DNA of 64,000 nucleotides from Acidobacteriota bacterium (GTDB taxonomy: Bacteria; Acidobacteriota; Terriglobia; Acidiferrales; UBA7541), in assembly GCA_003224085.1 (NCBI GenBank), contig QHYK01000040.1, forward strand, positions 1 through 64,000. Reading direction: 5' to 3'. Below the pieces are notes generated by a model. That model ran no database searches, had not been told where the DNA came from, and saw only the letters and a program-made list of their open reading frames with translations. The position numbers and the translations under genes were made by a program. Shown here one piece after another: positions 19,155-28,384 of this stretch; position 1 is the first letter of the stretch; the number at the start of each line of letters is the position of its first letter.

Positions 19155-20519
19155 CTACTGCAGCGCATCCATCAATCGCGTGATGGTGCGGTTGAGATCC
19201 TTGTCCGACCGCCGCAGCTCTTCAATTTTGTTGATCGAGTGCAATACCGTGGTGTGATGCTTGCCGCCGAATTGACGGCCAATCTCGGGCAGCGAAGCGG
19301 TCGTGAGCTGCTTCACGATGTACATGGCCACCTGGCGTGGAAAGGCGATCGCGCGTGTGTTGCTGCGTATCTTCAGATCCTGCTCGCGCAAATCGAAGTG
19401 CTCGCTCACGCGCTTTTGAATCAGGTCGATGGTGACGCGCTTTTCCTGCGAAGCGATGATGTTCCGCAGAACCTGCTGCGCCGTACTCAGCGTAATCGCG
19501 GCGCCGGTGAGCGAACCATAGGCCATTAAGCGCGTCAGCGCGCCTTCCAGCTCGCGCACGTTGGACTTAATCGCCCGCGCAATGTACTCTGCCACGTCGT
19601 CTGGCAAACTGAAGCGCTCGTTCTCCGCCTTCTTTTGGAGGATGGCGATTTTTGTCTCCAGGTCCGGCGGCTGAATGTCGGCGATCAATCCCCATTCGAA
19701 CCGCGAGCGCAAGCGCTCTTCAATGGAGTTGATGTCCTTGGGCAGGCAATCGGAGGAGATGACAATCTGCTTTTGCTGCTCGTAGAGGGCATTAAAGGTG
19801 TGAAAGAACTCTTCCTGCGTGCGTTCCTTGCCGGCAATGAATTGGATGTCGTCCACCAGCAGCACATCCACGGTATGAAAGCGCTCGCGGAAGCTGATCA
19901 TGCGGTCAAAGCGCAGCGAATTGATCACTTCGATGGTGAACTTCTCCGCGCTCACGTAGCTCAACCGCATCGCCGGGTTGCGTTTCTTGATGCTGTGCCC
20001 GATGGCATGCATCAAGTGGGTCTTGCCCATCCCCACTCCGCCGTACAAGAAGAGCGGGTTGTAGGCTTTCGAAGGCTGCTCCGCCACCGCGCGCGACGCC
20101 GCGTGTGCAAACTCGTTGGATTTGCCCACAACGAAAGTTTCGAACGCGTACCGCGGATTCAGCTGGTGATCGCTGCTCTCAAAATCCAGCTTCGCTTGCC
20201 CGGCCTTCGCTGAGGTACTCGCCGGTGCCGCCTGGACCGGTTCTTCCTCACTGCACACGTACTGAACTTTGACGTTGGGGGTCCCAAGTTCGTGGAATAC
20301 AGCCTTGATGATGTCGCCGTAAGTGCGGGTAAGGACCTGCCGGAAGACCGCGCTGGGGATCTGGATGTAGAGGGTTTCGCCCTCGACCCGGTTCAGCCGG
20401 GTAGGCTGAAACCAGGTGGTGAAGGTGTTGATGCTCACCCGGGCCTTGACGTGCTCTAGGAACGTGTCCCAAGAGTTTGCCGTCTCGCGTTCGCGCCCAA
20501 CTTGGGTAGCCGTGGTCAT
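19155..20519 (-). CDS. dnaA: Chromosomal replication initiator protein DnaA
   Basis: The product is 454 residues, normal for DnaA. Domain I (SWDTFLEHVKARVSINTF) interacts with helicase loaders. After a short linker the AAA+ ATPase has Walker A GGVGMGKT (160-167) and Walker B LLVDDIQF (220-227). The C-terminal helix-turn-helix contains the signature GRQFGGKHHTTVLHSINKIE, which binds DnaA boxes. ATG 20519 is preferred to the in-frame TTG at 20531. No clear Shine-Dalgarno site is seen. DnaA-box-like sequences lie both upstream and downstream. Confidence 0.96.
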   Translation of the reverse strand: MTTATQVGRERETANSWDTFLEHVKARVSINTFTTWFQPTRLNRVEGETLYIQIPSAVFRQVLTRTYGDIIKAVFHELGTPNVKVQYVCSEEEPVQAAPASTSAKAGQAKLDFESSDHQLNPRYAFETFVVGKSNEFAHAASRAVAEQPSKAYNPLFLYGGVGMGKTHLMHAIGHSIKKRNPAMRLSYVSAEKFTIEVINSLRFDRMISFRERFHTVDVLLVDDIQFIAGKERTQEEFFHTFNALYEQQKQIVISSDCLPKDINSIEERLRSRFEWGLIADIQPPDLETKIAILQKKAENERFSLPDDVAEYIARAIKSNVRELEGALTRLMAYGSLTGAAITLSTAQQVLRNIIASQEKRVTIDLIQKRVSEHFDLREQDLKIRSNTRAIAFPRQVAMYIVKQLTTASLPEIGRQFGGKHHTTVLHSINKIEELRRSDKDLNRTITRLMDALQ

Positions 20520-20810
20520 TGGTAAAGACAAAAGGTTAAAGACAAAAGAAACCCCCGCCTTATTTCCACAGCTGTGTAAAACCTGTGGAAAGCAATCCCG
20601 CTTTCATTACTCCTTCAGTCTTCGGGGGTCCTGTCCGCGCCGGATGAGTTATGCCCCTATCGATCCTCGCGCGGCCTGTTAGGATTTGCCGGCCCACCTG
20701 CCGCCGTTTCCAGACCGCGCGGGATTGTCTCCGATTGGATTGCGGAGGGCAAGCGAAAAATGTGCGAACGTCGTGGGCGTGATGCACACGGCGTTCACAA
20801 TTTTTCCACA
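20520..20810. other. DnaA-box-like sites and direct repeat upstream of dnaA
   Basis: Sites resembling DnaA boxes: 20562-20570 (ATTTCCACA), 20584-20592 (TGTGGAAAG, inverted to the first) and 20802-20810 (TTTTCCACA). Immediately upstream of the dnaA start, AAAGACAAAAG occurs twice in tandem (20524-20548). The region probably holds the dnaA promoter with autoregulation and may be the second half of a bipartite origin. No gene is seen between 20520 and 20929. Confidence 0.5.
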
Positions 20811-20929
20811 GGCCAAAATTGCGGCAAACAGCCGTCAGGCTTTCGTTTTTCACGGCATTTCGTCCAAAATTTTCTGCGGAGAAAAACTCTTGCACAGGGC
20901 CCCTGTGTCAGCCCTGAGGAAAACTTCGC

Positions 20930-21985
20930 TTACTTCGTACTTCTTTTGTCTGGCCGGTCAAACAAGTAAAGACCCAAGGGATCGCTTCCGATAATCAAAT
21001 GATCCTTCTCGACGAGAATGGTCTTGGCCTCTAGCCGCGCTCCTTGTGGCGTATATATCTTGTAGGTCGCCCGGCGCTTTCCTGCGGCATCGAAGTGCAG
21101 CAGGTTGTTGTTCAGCGCCATCCAGACTTCCCCGTTCGAACGGTCCACGCCGAGTGCCGTCAGCACGCGCCGGAACGAGGGCTCTTTTGTGCGCTGTTCC
21201 TGTTTCTCGATCTCTTTGCGCACCGCCACCGACGTCGGCAGCGCGTCGATCGCCGTGTACTGAATGTCCTGCCCCCCGTAGCCCTGCCGGTCGTATTGCC
21301 TCACCGTCGGTTCGGGTAAATACCCGAACGCATAGTAGAGATGGCCCTGCTCGTCCGTGCCCAGTTGACCGATGTTCAGAAAGCGATTCAGGTCTTCGCG
21401 CCCGGAAATCGGTTCCGGGTCGCCAAACTCGCGCACCTCCTTTCCATTCTTGTCAAAGACGATGACCAGGTGCGGCTCCCGCAGCGTGGCAACGGCGACT
21501 TCGCCCTCCGGCATGACCGCCACGGAAACGGGATTCTTCACGGGAAAGGAACGAAGCGGCGCGCCGTCTGAACCGAAAACGCGAACTAAATTCGCGCCGC
21601 GGTCGGCCAAGTAGATCTTGCCCTCCGCATCCACGTCGCAGTCTTCGCCGAAAGCAATCAACGACTGGTTTGCGCTCGCGTCGCCGGCAGAACCGGGAGA
21701 CTGCAGTTCATTAATGGACAGGAGCTGCTTGCCCTTGGCGTCAACGACCACCAGCCCCGGCGACGGCGAAGCCAATACGTACAGCCGGCCGTCGGGGCCC
21801 TGCCGGACCGCACGCAGGCCAGGACCAATCGTCGGCAGAATCCGCTGCTTCGCAGAGAGATCGGCCTCCTCCGGCTCTTGCGCCATCACCGACGCGCACG
21901 CGCCGGCGAGCAGACACGTTGCCGAAAAAACCCGCCGTTTTGAGGCCGAGAAAACTCGCAGTTTGGAACCCACCCTCATGCGCAT
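20930..21985 (-). CDS. Exported NHL-repeat-like beta-propeller protein
   Basis: The product is 351 residues. The N-terminus is basic (MRMRVGSKLRVFSASKRR) with a hydrophobic stretch ending at SVMAQ, a likely signal peptide with an unusually long n-region. Repeats of the NHL/six-bladed propeller type follow: GLRAVRQGPDGRLYVLASPSPGLVVVDAKG, GEDCDVDAEGKIYLADRGANLVRVFGSDG, NPVSVAVMPEGEVAVATLREPHLVIVFDKNGKEV and DEQGHLYYAFGY. Ligand or substrate is unknown. ATG 21979 is an alternative start. It is divergently placed upstream of dnaA, where other bacteria often have rpmH-rnpA. Confidence 0.7.
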   Translation of the reverse strand: MRMRVGSKLRVFSASKRRVFSATCLLAGACASVMAQEPEEADLSAKQRILPTIGPGLRAVRQGPDGRLYVLASPSPGLVVVDAKGKQLLSINELQSPGSAGDASANQSLIAFGEDCDVDAEGKIYLADRGANLVRVFGSDGAPLRSFPVKNPVSVAVMPEGEVAVATLREPHLVIVFDKNGKEVREFGDPEPISGREDLNRFLNIGQLGTDEQGHLYYAFGYLPEPTVRQYDRQGYGGQDIQYTAIDALPTSVAVRKEIEKQEQRTKEPSFRRVLTALGVDRSNGEVWMALNNNLLHFDAAGKRRATYKIYTPQGARLEAKTILVEKDHLIIGSDPLGLYLFDRPDKRSTK

Positions 21986-22097
21986 GACTCTTTCAGATTA
22001 CTACGACCGGCCCGCGGTTGCCCGTGCTGCTTTGCGACACGTCAACGCGGACGGCCTTTTGGCAGGTTTGCGAAAAGAAATCTCAGCGTTGCGAATA

Positions 22098-22901
22098 TCA
22101 GTCAATGCAGAAGCGCAGCCGCTCGATCAAGCGCGCGCGCAGGCGCCCCGCCGTGTTGCGCGGGCCGTCGTCATCGGTTTCCACTAAAACACAGTTCATC
22201 TGCACGTCGCCCGAAGCCACGTCAAACTTCGCCGGCAAGCCGTTCAAAAATTTCTTGATAATCCCTTCGCGCTCCATGCCGATGACGCCGCCGTGCGGCC
22301 CGGTCATGCCCACGTCGGTGATGTACGCCGTGCCTTGCGGCAACACGCGCTCATCGGCGGTGGCTACGTGCGTGTGCGTGCCCACCACTGCCGTCACGCG
22401 GCCATCCAGGTACCAGCCCATGGCCACTTTTTCGCTGGTGGTTTCCGCGTGCATGTCCACCAGCACGAAGCTCACGTCCTCCGGAAGTTTCGCGAGTTCG
22501 CCGTCGGCTTTCTTGAACGGATCGTCAATCTGCGTCATGAACACGCGTCCCTGCAAATTCAGCACGGCGTACTTCGCGCTATTCTTTGCCGAGCCAACGT
22601 AAAGCCCGCTTCCGGGATTGCCTTCCGGAAAATTCGCCGGTCGCAGCAGCCGCGGCTGATGCGGCAGGTACTCGAGGATCTCCTTGCGGTCCCAGCTGTG
22701 ATTCCCGCCGGTGAGCACGTCGATGCCGTCCTTGAGCAGGTCGTCCGCCAGCCGAGGCGTGATGCCGAATCCCGAAGCGGCATTTTCCCCGTTGGCGATC
22801 ACCAGGTCGATCTGCCGCTGGGAGACGACGTCCGCCAGCCGGTCGCGAACGATCAGCCGTCCTGGCGCTCCCACGATGTCTCCCAAAAAAAGTATGCGCA
22901 T
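22098..22901 (-). CDS. ymdB: YmdB-family metallophosphoesterase (TIGR00282)
   Basis: The product is 267 residues, the family length. Metal-binding motifs: GDIVGAPGR near the start, ANGENAASGFGIT, TGGNHSWDRKE and VGTHTHVATADERVLP, with HAETTSEK before the last. Bacillus YmdB is a cytoplasmic 2',3'-cyclic-nucleotide phosphodiesterase affecting biofilm and sporulation gene choice; substrate here is not proven. ATG 22901 opens the conserved MRILFLGDIVG. It lies downstream of the probable 6S RNA on the same strand. Confidence 0.9.
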   Translation of the reverse strand: MRILFLGDIVGAPGRLIVRDRLADVVSQRQIDLVIANGENAASGFGITPRLADDLLKDGIDVLTGGNHSWDRKEILEYLPHQPRLLRPANFPEGNPGSGLYVGSAKNSAKYAVLNLQGRVFMTQIDDPFKKADGELAKLPEDVSFVLVDMHAETTSEKVAMGWYLDGRVTAVVGTHTHVATADERVLPQGTAYITDVGMTGPHGGVIGMEREGIIKKFLNGLPAKFDVASGDVQMNCVLVETDDDGPRNTAGRLRARLIERLRFCID

Positions 22902-23063
22902 GAAAGCAGTGGCGCGTGGCTGGTGGCTAGTGGCGAGCGAGAATCGCGCTGGTGGTTTCTCTGGTCACTCGTCACTCGTCACTGCGGTCATGACCATGAT
23001 CGTCAGATGGGCCACGTGTCTCCCTTCCAGAGGTTTCGTGAAAGCAAAAATGGAGCGGACTGC

Positions 23064-23300
23064 TTGGCCGTGGGGAGCTAGGCCGTGAACCCCTGTAATA
23101 GGTGGGCGCCACGAGCCAGCCATTAGGCTTTCCTGCCCCGCTCGCCCGCCGCTTTTCGAAGTTTGCCGTTTTCCGTCGGCCGCAAAAAAGAACCAAGCAA
23201 ACTGCTTTCTTTGACGGCAAACGGTAAACGCTTCGGAATCGGCGGCGCGCCAGCGGGACAGGCCGTGCTCACAGGCTGTCTATCCGCAGCACCCCAGAGA
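23064..23300 (-). ncRNA. ssrS: Probable 6S RNA
   Basis: Minus-strand RNA of about 237 nt. The ends pair (TGGGG.GCT near 23296 with AGC.CCCCA near 23071), a second long stem pairs CCTGTCCCGCT with AGCGGGGCAGG, and an apical stem pairs GTTTGCCGT with ACGGCAAAC. The 3' half contains GCCCACCTATTACAGGGGTT followed by CACGG, matching the arrangement of the 6S central-bubble 3' strand (E. coli TTCACCTTGAACCAAGGGTT); the 5' half has GCCTGTGAGCACGG. 6S RNA mimics an open promoter and traps sigma-70 RNA polymerase. It is somewhat longer than the usual 185 nt; the ends are approximate. No protein gene lies in 22902-23652. Confidence 0.55.
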
Positions 23301-23652
23301 TTCGTTACGGTTCAAACGGCTTTCGCGCCCTCACCTGCGTCGAAGTACCGCTCCGCCCTCATTCTATCTTCACTTCCGAGGCGCGTCCAACGCCTTGCGG
23401 CGAGTGTTTCCTCTGGAGACAGGAGGAGGCCGAACCTTCAACTGCGCTCCTCCTCGAAGCTCGGGGTAAGCAGTCCACAGCTCACAGCCGACAGCAGGAT
23501 CAAAAGACAACAATATCCGCACGGGACTCCGTCCGATGCGCAGTCCAGCCAGGACGCCACACTGCGTTCGGGATGACAGCGGGCGGGTCGGAAGCCTCCA
23601 CAATGGCCCATTGGAGGTAGAATCGTTCTCCGTCATCAAGGAGGACGCCGAA

Positions 23653-25257
23653 ATGCGTGACACCCGCTCTAAAGTTGCCAGCTCGCTATTCGTTCTTCTC
23701 TCCCTGGCAGCGCTCTCCATTGTATGTGTTCCCCGCGTGTCTGCGGCGCCGGCGGACCAGCTTGGCAAAGTGAATTTTCCCACGACGTGCTCGAGCGATG
23801 TGCAGCCCGCGCTCGAAAAAGGTCTCGCGCTGCTGCACTCCTTCCAATACAAGGAATCGGAGCAGACCTTCACGGATGTGGCCACGCGCGAGCCCCAATG
23901 CGCCATGGCGCATTGGGGCAAGGCCATGGGCCTGTACTACCAGATTTGGGAGTTCCCGAACAAAAGGAAATTGAAACAAGGCCACAAAGAAATTGCACGG
24001 GCGCAGAAGATTCACTCCACCAGCCCGCGCGAGAAGGGCTTTATTGCCGCGGCCGCCGCGTTCTTCGCAAACAAATCCAAACTGTCCCATGCCGACCGCA
24101 TCAAGGCCTATTCCGCGGCGCTTGAGAAGTTCTACGCAGAAAATCCCGGAGACAGCGAAATCGGCTCGTTCTACGCGCTTTCGCTGGTGGCGCTCTCTTA
24201 CGAGGACGTTGACAGCACGGCCAACCGGAACAAAGCCATCGCCGTTCTCAATCCACTGCTGGAAAAATTTCCCGATCATCCCGGCGTGGCGCATTACCTG
24301 ATTCACGCAGCAGACCGCCCGGAGCTAGCCTCGCAAGGACTGGAAGCCGCGCGCCGCTACGCCGCGATTGCGCCTGAGTCGTCCCACGCGCTGCACATGC
24401 CGTCGCACATTTTCGTTCGCCTGGGGCTCTGGCAGGATTCCATCAACTCCAACATAGCGGCCCGCGATTCCGGAGCGCACGCCGCCGAAATGCACATGGC
24501 GGAAGCGCATTACCAGACGCACGCCATGGACTTCCTCAGCTACTCGTATCTGCAAAACGGACAGGAAGCCAAGGCGCGCGAAGTCATCGAGCACACCAGT
24601 CACATCGTGGGAGCCACGGAGGCGAGTAAGACGCGCGACCGCGACTACCTTTCCGCGCGCACCGCTATGGAGTTGCAGCGGTGGAAGGAAGCCGCCGAAC
24701 TGCCCATCCCCGCCGATCGCAAGAATTGGGATGACACCACCTTCTGGGCGCGGGCCATTGGCGCCGCGCGCAGAGGGGACATTCCCGTGGCGGAAGCTGC
24801 GCTGAAGGAGTTCACCGCCCTTGTCGCTGGGCGCGAAAAGCGGGCGGGCCAAGAGGGCTACACCGTCTCGGCGGAGAAGCCTTCTGATCTTCGCGAGGCC
24901 GAAGCCTGGCTCGCCCTCGCCAAGGGCAAGGCTGACGAGGCGCTCGAGGAGTTGCGCGCTGCCGCCGAGCATCAGGACAAAGACGGCGGCGAATCGGTCG
25001 GCATCCCCGCGCGCGAGATGCTCGCGGACATGCTGCTCGGACTCAAGCGACCGGCCGAAGCGCTCGCCGAGTACAAAACCGCGCTGAAGAATTCGCCCAA
25101 CCGCTTCGATGCACTTCTAGGAGCGGCGCGCGCGGCTCAGGCTGCCGGCGACGCGAGCGCCGCGCAAACCTTCTATGCGCAGCTCACGTTGGTGTGCTCG
25201 CCTGGCGCCGATCGCCCCGAATTGGCTGAAGCGAAAACTTACCTGGCGCGAAAGTAG
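23653..25257 (+). CDS. Exported tetratricopeptide-repeat protein
   Basis: The product is 534 residues. A signal peptide (MRDTRSKVASSLFVLLSLAALSIVCVPRVSA) precedes helical repeats: ALEKGLALLHSFQYKESEQTF, AMAHWGKAMGLYYQIWEFPN, EIGSFYALSLVALSYED, GVAHYLIHAADRPELA, and at the C-terminal end typical TPRs (EAEAWLALAKGKADEALEEL, RPAEALAEYKTALKNSPNRFD). It probably scaffolds protein contacts in the periplasm. ATG 23653 has AAGGAGGA 7 bases before it; the open frame from 23536 is not supported. A standalone gene, with convergent neighbour. Confidence 0.78.
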   Translation: MRDTRSKVASSLFVLLSLAALSIVCVPRVSAAPADQLGKVNFPTTCSSDVQPALEKGLALLHSFQYKESEQTFTDVATREPQCAMAHWGKAMGLYYQIWEFPNKRKLKQGHKEIARAQKIHSTSPREKGFIAAAAAFFANKSKLSHADRIKAYSAALEKFYAENPGDSEIGSFYALSLVALSYEDVDSTANRNKAIAVLNPLLEKFPDHPGVAHYLIHAADRPELASQGLEAARRYAAIAPESSHALHMPSHIFVRLGLWQDSINSNIAARDSGAHAAEMHMAEAHYQTHAMDFLSYSYLQNGQEAKAREVIEHTSHIVGATEASKTRDRDYLSARTAMELQRWKEAAELPIPADRKNWDDTTFWARAIGAARRGDIPVAEAALKEFTALVAGREKRAGQEGYTVSAEKPSDLREAEAWLALAKGKADEALEELRAAAEHQDKDGGESVGIPAREMLADMLLGLKRPAEALAEYKTALKNSPNRFDALLGAARAAQAAGDASAAQTFYAQLTLVCSPGADRPELAEAKTYLARK

Positions 25258-25269
25258 CGGCATTGGCCT

Positions 25270-25454
25270 AGAAGCTTGTTGAAGCGAACTGAATTTGTCA
25301 TTCCGGGGAGCAAAACGCGCCTGCTGACGCTCCGGTCGGATCTACGGAGCGACGAGGAATCTGCTTTTGCCTTGAGTTTTTAAGAGAAAAGCGGATCCCC
25401 TAGGCCTAAGCTCCAGCTCGGGAGGACACGCAAATGCGTTTTTCAACAGGCTCT
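25270..25454. repeat. Intergenic repeat-like block with inverted ends
   Basis: The left end AGAAGCTTGTTGAAGCG and the right end CGTTTTTCAACAGGCTC are imperfect inverted repeats. Between them are TTGTCATTCCGG and GAGGAATCTGC, related to the dispersed family at 1612, 3817 and 6731. The right-end motif TTTTTCAACAGGCT is repeated at 126-139. It could be a small miniature element, but no target duplication was recognised. Confidence 0.35.
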
Positions 25455-25492
25455 TTTAGGGCACCAAAGCGAAGTGCTCTTGCCGCGACTCG

Positions 25493-28264
25493 CTAGAAGT
25501 GGAAGCCCAACTCCACGGTTTCCGTGCGCGGCGTGACGAAGTGCGTGCCGCTGAACGTGGACAGGAAGTTGTACAGCGCGGTCTTGTTCGTCAGGTTGAT
25601 GACTGTGAACCGCAAGCTCCATTTGTAGCGATCTGCGCGGAAGAGGTTGTCCTCCCCAACGCTGACGTCGAACAAATTGCGCGGTTTGACGCGCGTGGGG
25701 TTGCGGTCTACGTCAAACGTGGGACCCGCAATGTTGAGCAGCTTTGCGCCCGTTTGTGTGGGATTAGCGCCACAGATGGTGCCTGTGCCCTGCGCCAGAG
25801 GCTGCGAAAGAGAAGCCGTGTGCATGACCCCACCGGCAGCAACGCAGAAAAGCCCAATGGCTGTCTGCTGAGCGGCATCAAGGAAACTGGACGCGTCCCC
25901 GAAATTGTCCAGATTGGGGTTGCTAGCCACCAAACCGCTGTCGTAGCGCCAGTTGAAACCTACCCATGGTAGGAATTTCGATGGTTGATATTGGAAATGA
26001 GTCGTCTGATTGAAGGCCTGATCGTGGTCAATGCGAAATACTTCTCCACCCGTGATGCTGGCGCCCAACCCGCCAATCTGTGGCGGGAAGTAACGGGCCC
26101 GGACGTGGGCGAGCACCGCGAGCGCCGTGAAACCATGAAAGTTGGGCATACTGACGCGTACAGAAGGTCCGTCAATCTTCGAATTTTTCCAAGCGATGGG
26201 GAAGAAGATCGGCGTGTTGGCGAACGTGGAGAAGTCATACGCGTTGTGCGTATACTTCCACAGGTAGTCGGCGTCCACCACCGCGTACTTTCCAAAGGCT
26301 TGCTGAAAGCCGGCGTTGAACTGGTTGCGCTGGCCAGAACGAATCGGCGCCTGTAAGCTCGCACCGCCGATCACGTCGACGATCACCGGGTTAGAAGCTC
26401 CCAAGCTCGCCAAGATCAGATTCTCGTTGAACGGTGTCTCGAGGATGCGCGAATAAGAAACGCGAAGAACTGAGTTCGTCTTCTTAACGTTGTAGGCAAA
26501 ACCCGCTCTCGGCTCCGGCTGCCAATCGTGAACAATTCCCCGGTACACGTCAGTGCGGAGTCCCAGATTAAAAGCCCAATTGCCCAACGTGATTGTATCT
26601 TGCAGGTAGAGCGCAAGCTCCTTGACGTCCGTGTGTCCGCGGAAGGGAAACAGCGCGGTTTGCGTGCTGGCGCAACTATCCTGTAATTGCGCCGCGGCCG
26701 TCAGGACTGGCCGTGTCAGGTCGAAGCAACCAAGAGCCGGGATGAACGCAGGGATGGTGGCCCTCGCATCCGTACCATCGTTGGGCTCCAACGTCCCGGT
26801 GCAACTGCCTTGAAAGGTCGGTGTTGGGTTGGTGTCCGGACTAGCATCGGCAACATTCAAGCAAACAGAGTTGAACGCGGGATCGGTGATTCCGGAATTG
26901 AAATGCTCGGTCAGGAATGTGTGTTGAAATGTGGCGCCGGCTTTGATGTTGTGAATCCCCTTCACGTAGCTCACATCGGTCCGCAGTCCCGCGTTCGTCA
27001 GTTTTCGTTGCTGGTTGAGCGTTGCAGAAGAGCCGCCGGGTATGAGTCCTGTGCCGTCCGCAAACACGTTTCCGCTCGGGTAGTAGTTAAACTGGTCGTG
27101 CCGGACGAAAGCCCCCAGTGTAAACAGTGTAGTGGTACTGATCAGACGGGTCCACACCGGTGCGATGTTGTAGGTGCTGATTTGCGCTCGCTGGTCCTGC
27201 GCTGGCAACGGAGCCCCCGTCAGCGGGTCGGTCACTCCGATATTCAAGTTGTCAATCGTGTTAGGCGTCTGAAACCACGAACGCGTATATTGAAAGTTCG
27301 TGTGAATCGAATCTGCGCCCGTTACATTGAAATCCACACGGTCGAATAGATTTTCCTCGTTGCCTTTGTCGTGGATGGCATGAAGTTCAGGTGGATCCAG
27401 GAAGCGGCTGGTGTTCAAGCCGTTCGCGGCGATGAAGTTGCCCCATTTCTGGCCCCCGTAAGCCAGCCGGAAGCCCCCCAGTACAGAACCGAAGCTGCCG
27501 TAGGAGGAGTAAATCGTACCCGTCGGCTTAGTTACGCCCATTCCAGATCGCGTGGTGACCTTGATCACTAAGCTGGTCTTGTCGCCATACTCAGCCGGCG
27601 GCCCTCCCGACACGGCTTCGATAGACTGAATCGAATCGAGCGGGATCTGGTTCGAGAAGACTTTGCTTTGCTGATCCGTAATCGGCTGGCCGTCTACGTT
27701 GAATGCATTCTCCGCGTGATCACCCAGCCCGTGGAATAATCCGTTTGAATCCGCCACCACGCCTGGGGAACCGAGCGTCACCATCGAACTGACTGAGGAA
27801 GACTGGCTCTCCAGCGGCAGCCTATCGATCAAGGATGTATCCACATCCGTATGAAAGCTCGGCTCATTCTCCACAAGGTCCGCGCCGTTGGCCTCCACCG
27901 TGATGCTCGTCGCGGACGTACCGATCTTCAGGCTGATTTGCAGTGTCACCGGGACGGTTGACCGCAAATCCACATCCTGCGTAAACGGCGCAAAGCCCGG
28001 GGCGGTTACGGTGAAGTGGTATGGATTGAACGGCACGTTCGTGAACTTGAAGCTTCCATCCGCACCCGTAGTTGCCACACGTTGGAAGCCGGTGACCGGA
28101 TAGGAAATCTCCACCGTCGCGCCTGCCACCACGCCGCCGGAAGGGTCTTTCACGACCCCTTCAATCGATCCGGAATTTCCTAGCTGGGCCACTGCAGGTC
28201 CAGGCGCAAAAGACAGAACGAATCCCAAAACCAGAACCCCATAAATACTCAAACGCTTCAACAT
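25493..28264 (-). CDS. TonB-dependent receptor with N-terminal carboxypeptidase-regulatory domain
   Basis: The product is 923 residues. A signal peptide (MLKRLSIYGVLVLGFVLSFAPGPAVAQ) is followed by a carboxypeptidase-regulatory Ig-like domain (SGSIEGVVKDPSGGVVAGATVE, ADGSFKFTNVPFNPYHFTV). Then come a plug (FNVDGQPITDQQSKVFSNQI, DSIQSIEAVSGGPPAEYGDK) and a large barrel ending in VELGFHF, the outer-membrane C-terminal signature. Such acidobacterial receptors import large ligands using TonB energy. ATG 28264 follows GGATGGAG and starts the signal peptide; the open frame to 28372 is unsupported. The small Cys/His membrane protein lies directly upstream (120 bases), possibly in the same unit. Ligand unknown. 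Confidence 0.85.
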   Translation of the reverse strand: MLKRLSIYGVLVLGFVLSFAPGPAVAQLGNSGSIEGVVKDPSGGVVAGATVEISYPVTGFQRVATTGADGSFKFTNVPFNPYHFTVTAPGFAPFTQDVDLRSTVPVTLQISLKIGTSATSITVEANGADLVENEPSFHTDVDTSLIDRLPLESQSSSVSSMVTLGSPGVVADSNGLFHGLGDHAENAFNVDGQPITDQQSKVFSNQIPLDSIQSIEAVSGGPPAEYGDKTSLVIKVTTRSGMGVTKPTGTIYSSYGSFGSVLGGFRLAYGGQKWGNFIAANGLNTSRFLDPPELHAIHDKGNEENLFDRVDFNVTGADSIHTNFQYTRSWFQTPNTIDNLNIGVTDPLTGAPLPAQDQRAQISTYNIAPVWTRLISTTTLFTLGAFVRHDQFNYYPSGNVFADGTGLIPGGSSATLNQQRKLTNAGLRTDVSYVKGIHNIKAGATFQHTFLTEHFNSGITDPAFNSVCLNVADASPDTNPTPTFQGSCTGTLEPNDGTDARATIPAFIPALGCFDLTRPVLTAAAQLQDSCASTQTALFPFRGHTDVKELALYLQDTITLGNWAFNLGLRTDVYRGIVHDWQPEPRAGFAYNVKKTNSVLRVSYSRILETPFNENLILASLGASNPVIVDVIGGASLQAPIRSGQRNQFNAGFQQAFGKYAVVDADYLWKYTHNAYDFSTFANTPIFFPIAWKNSKIDGPSVRVSMPNFHGFTALAVLAHVRARYFPPQIGGLGASITGGEVFRIDHDQAFNQTTHFQYQPSKFLPWVGFNWRYDSGLVASNPNLDNFGDASSFLDAAQQTAIGLFCVAAGGVMHTASLSQPLAQGTGTICGANPTQTGAKLLNIAGPTFDVDRNPTRVKPRNLFDVSVGEDNLFRADRYKWSLRFTVINLTNKTALYNFLSTFSGTHFVTPRTETVELGFHF

Positions 28265-28384
28265 TTTTTCTCCATCCTTTGAGAAGGTTTTCTGCCGAAG
28301 GTGGATAGAGGCCGCCCTCAACGTGGCGGGTACGCTGGCGCCGGGAGCCAACGCGGGAAACACCTCGAGCAAGCTGGCTCGTTC

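Noticed and set aside
23064-23300. RNase P RNA, tmRNA or SRP RNA instead of 6S RNA
   Set aside because: No GAGGAAAGTCC/ACAGAA core of RNase P, no tRNA-like ends of tmRNA, and no GGAAG/AGCA apical SRP loop. The 6S central-bubble strand fits better.
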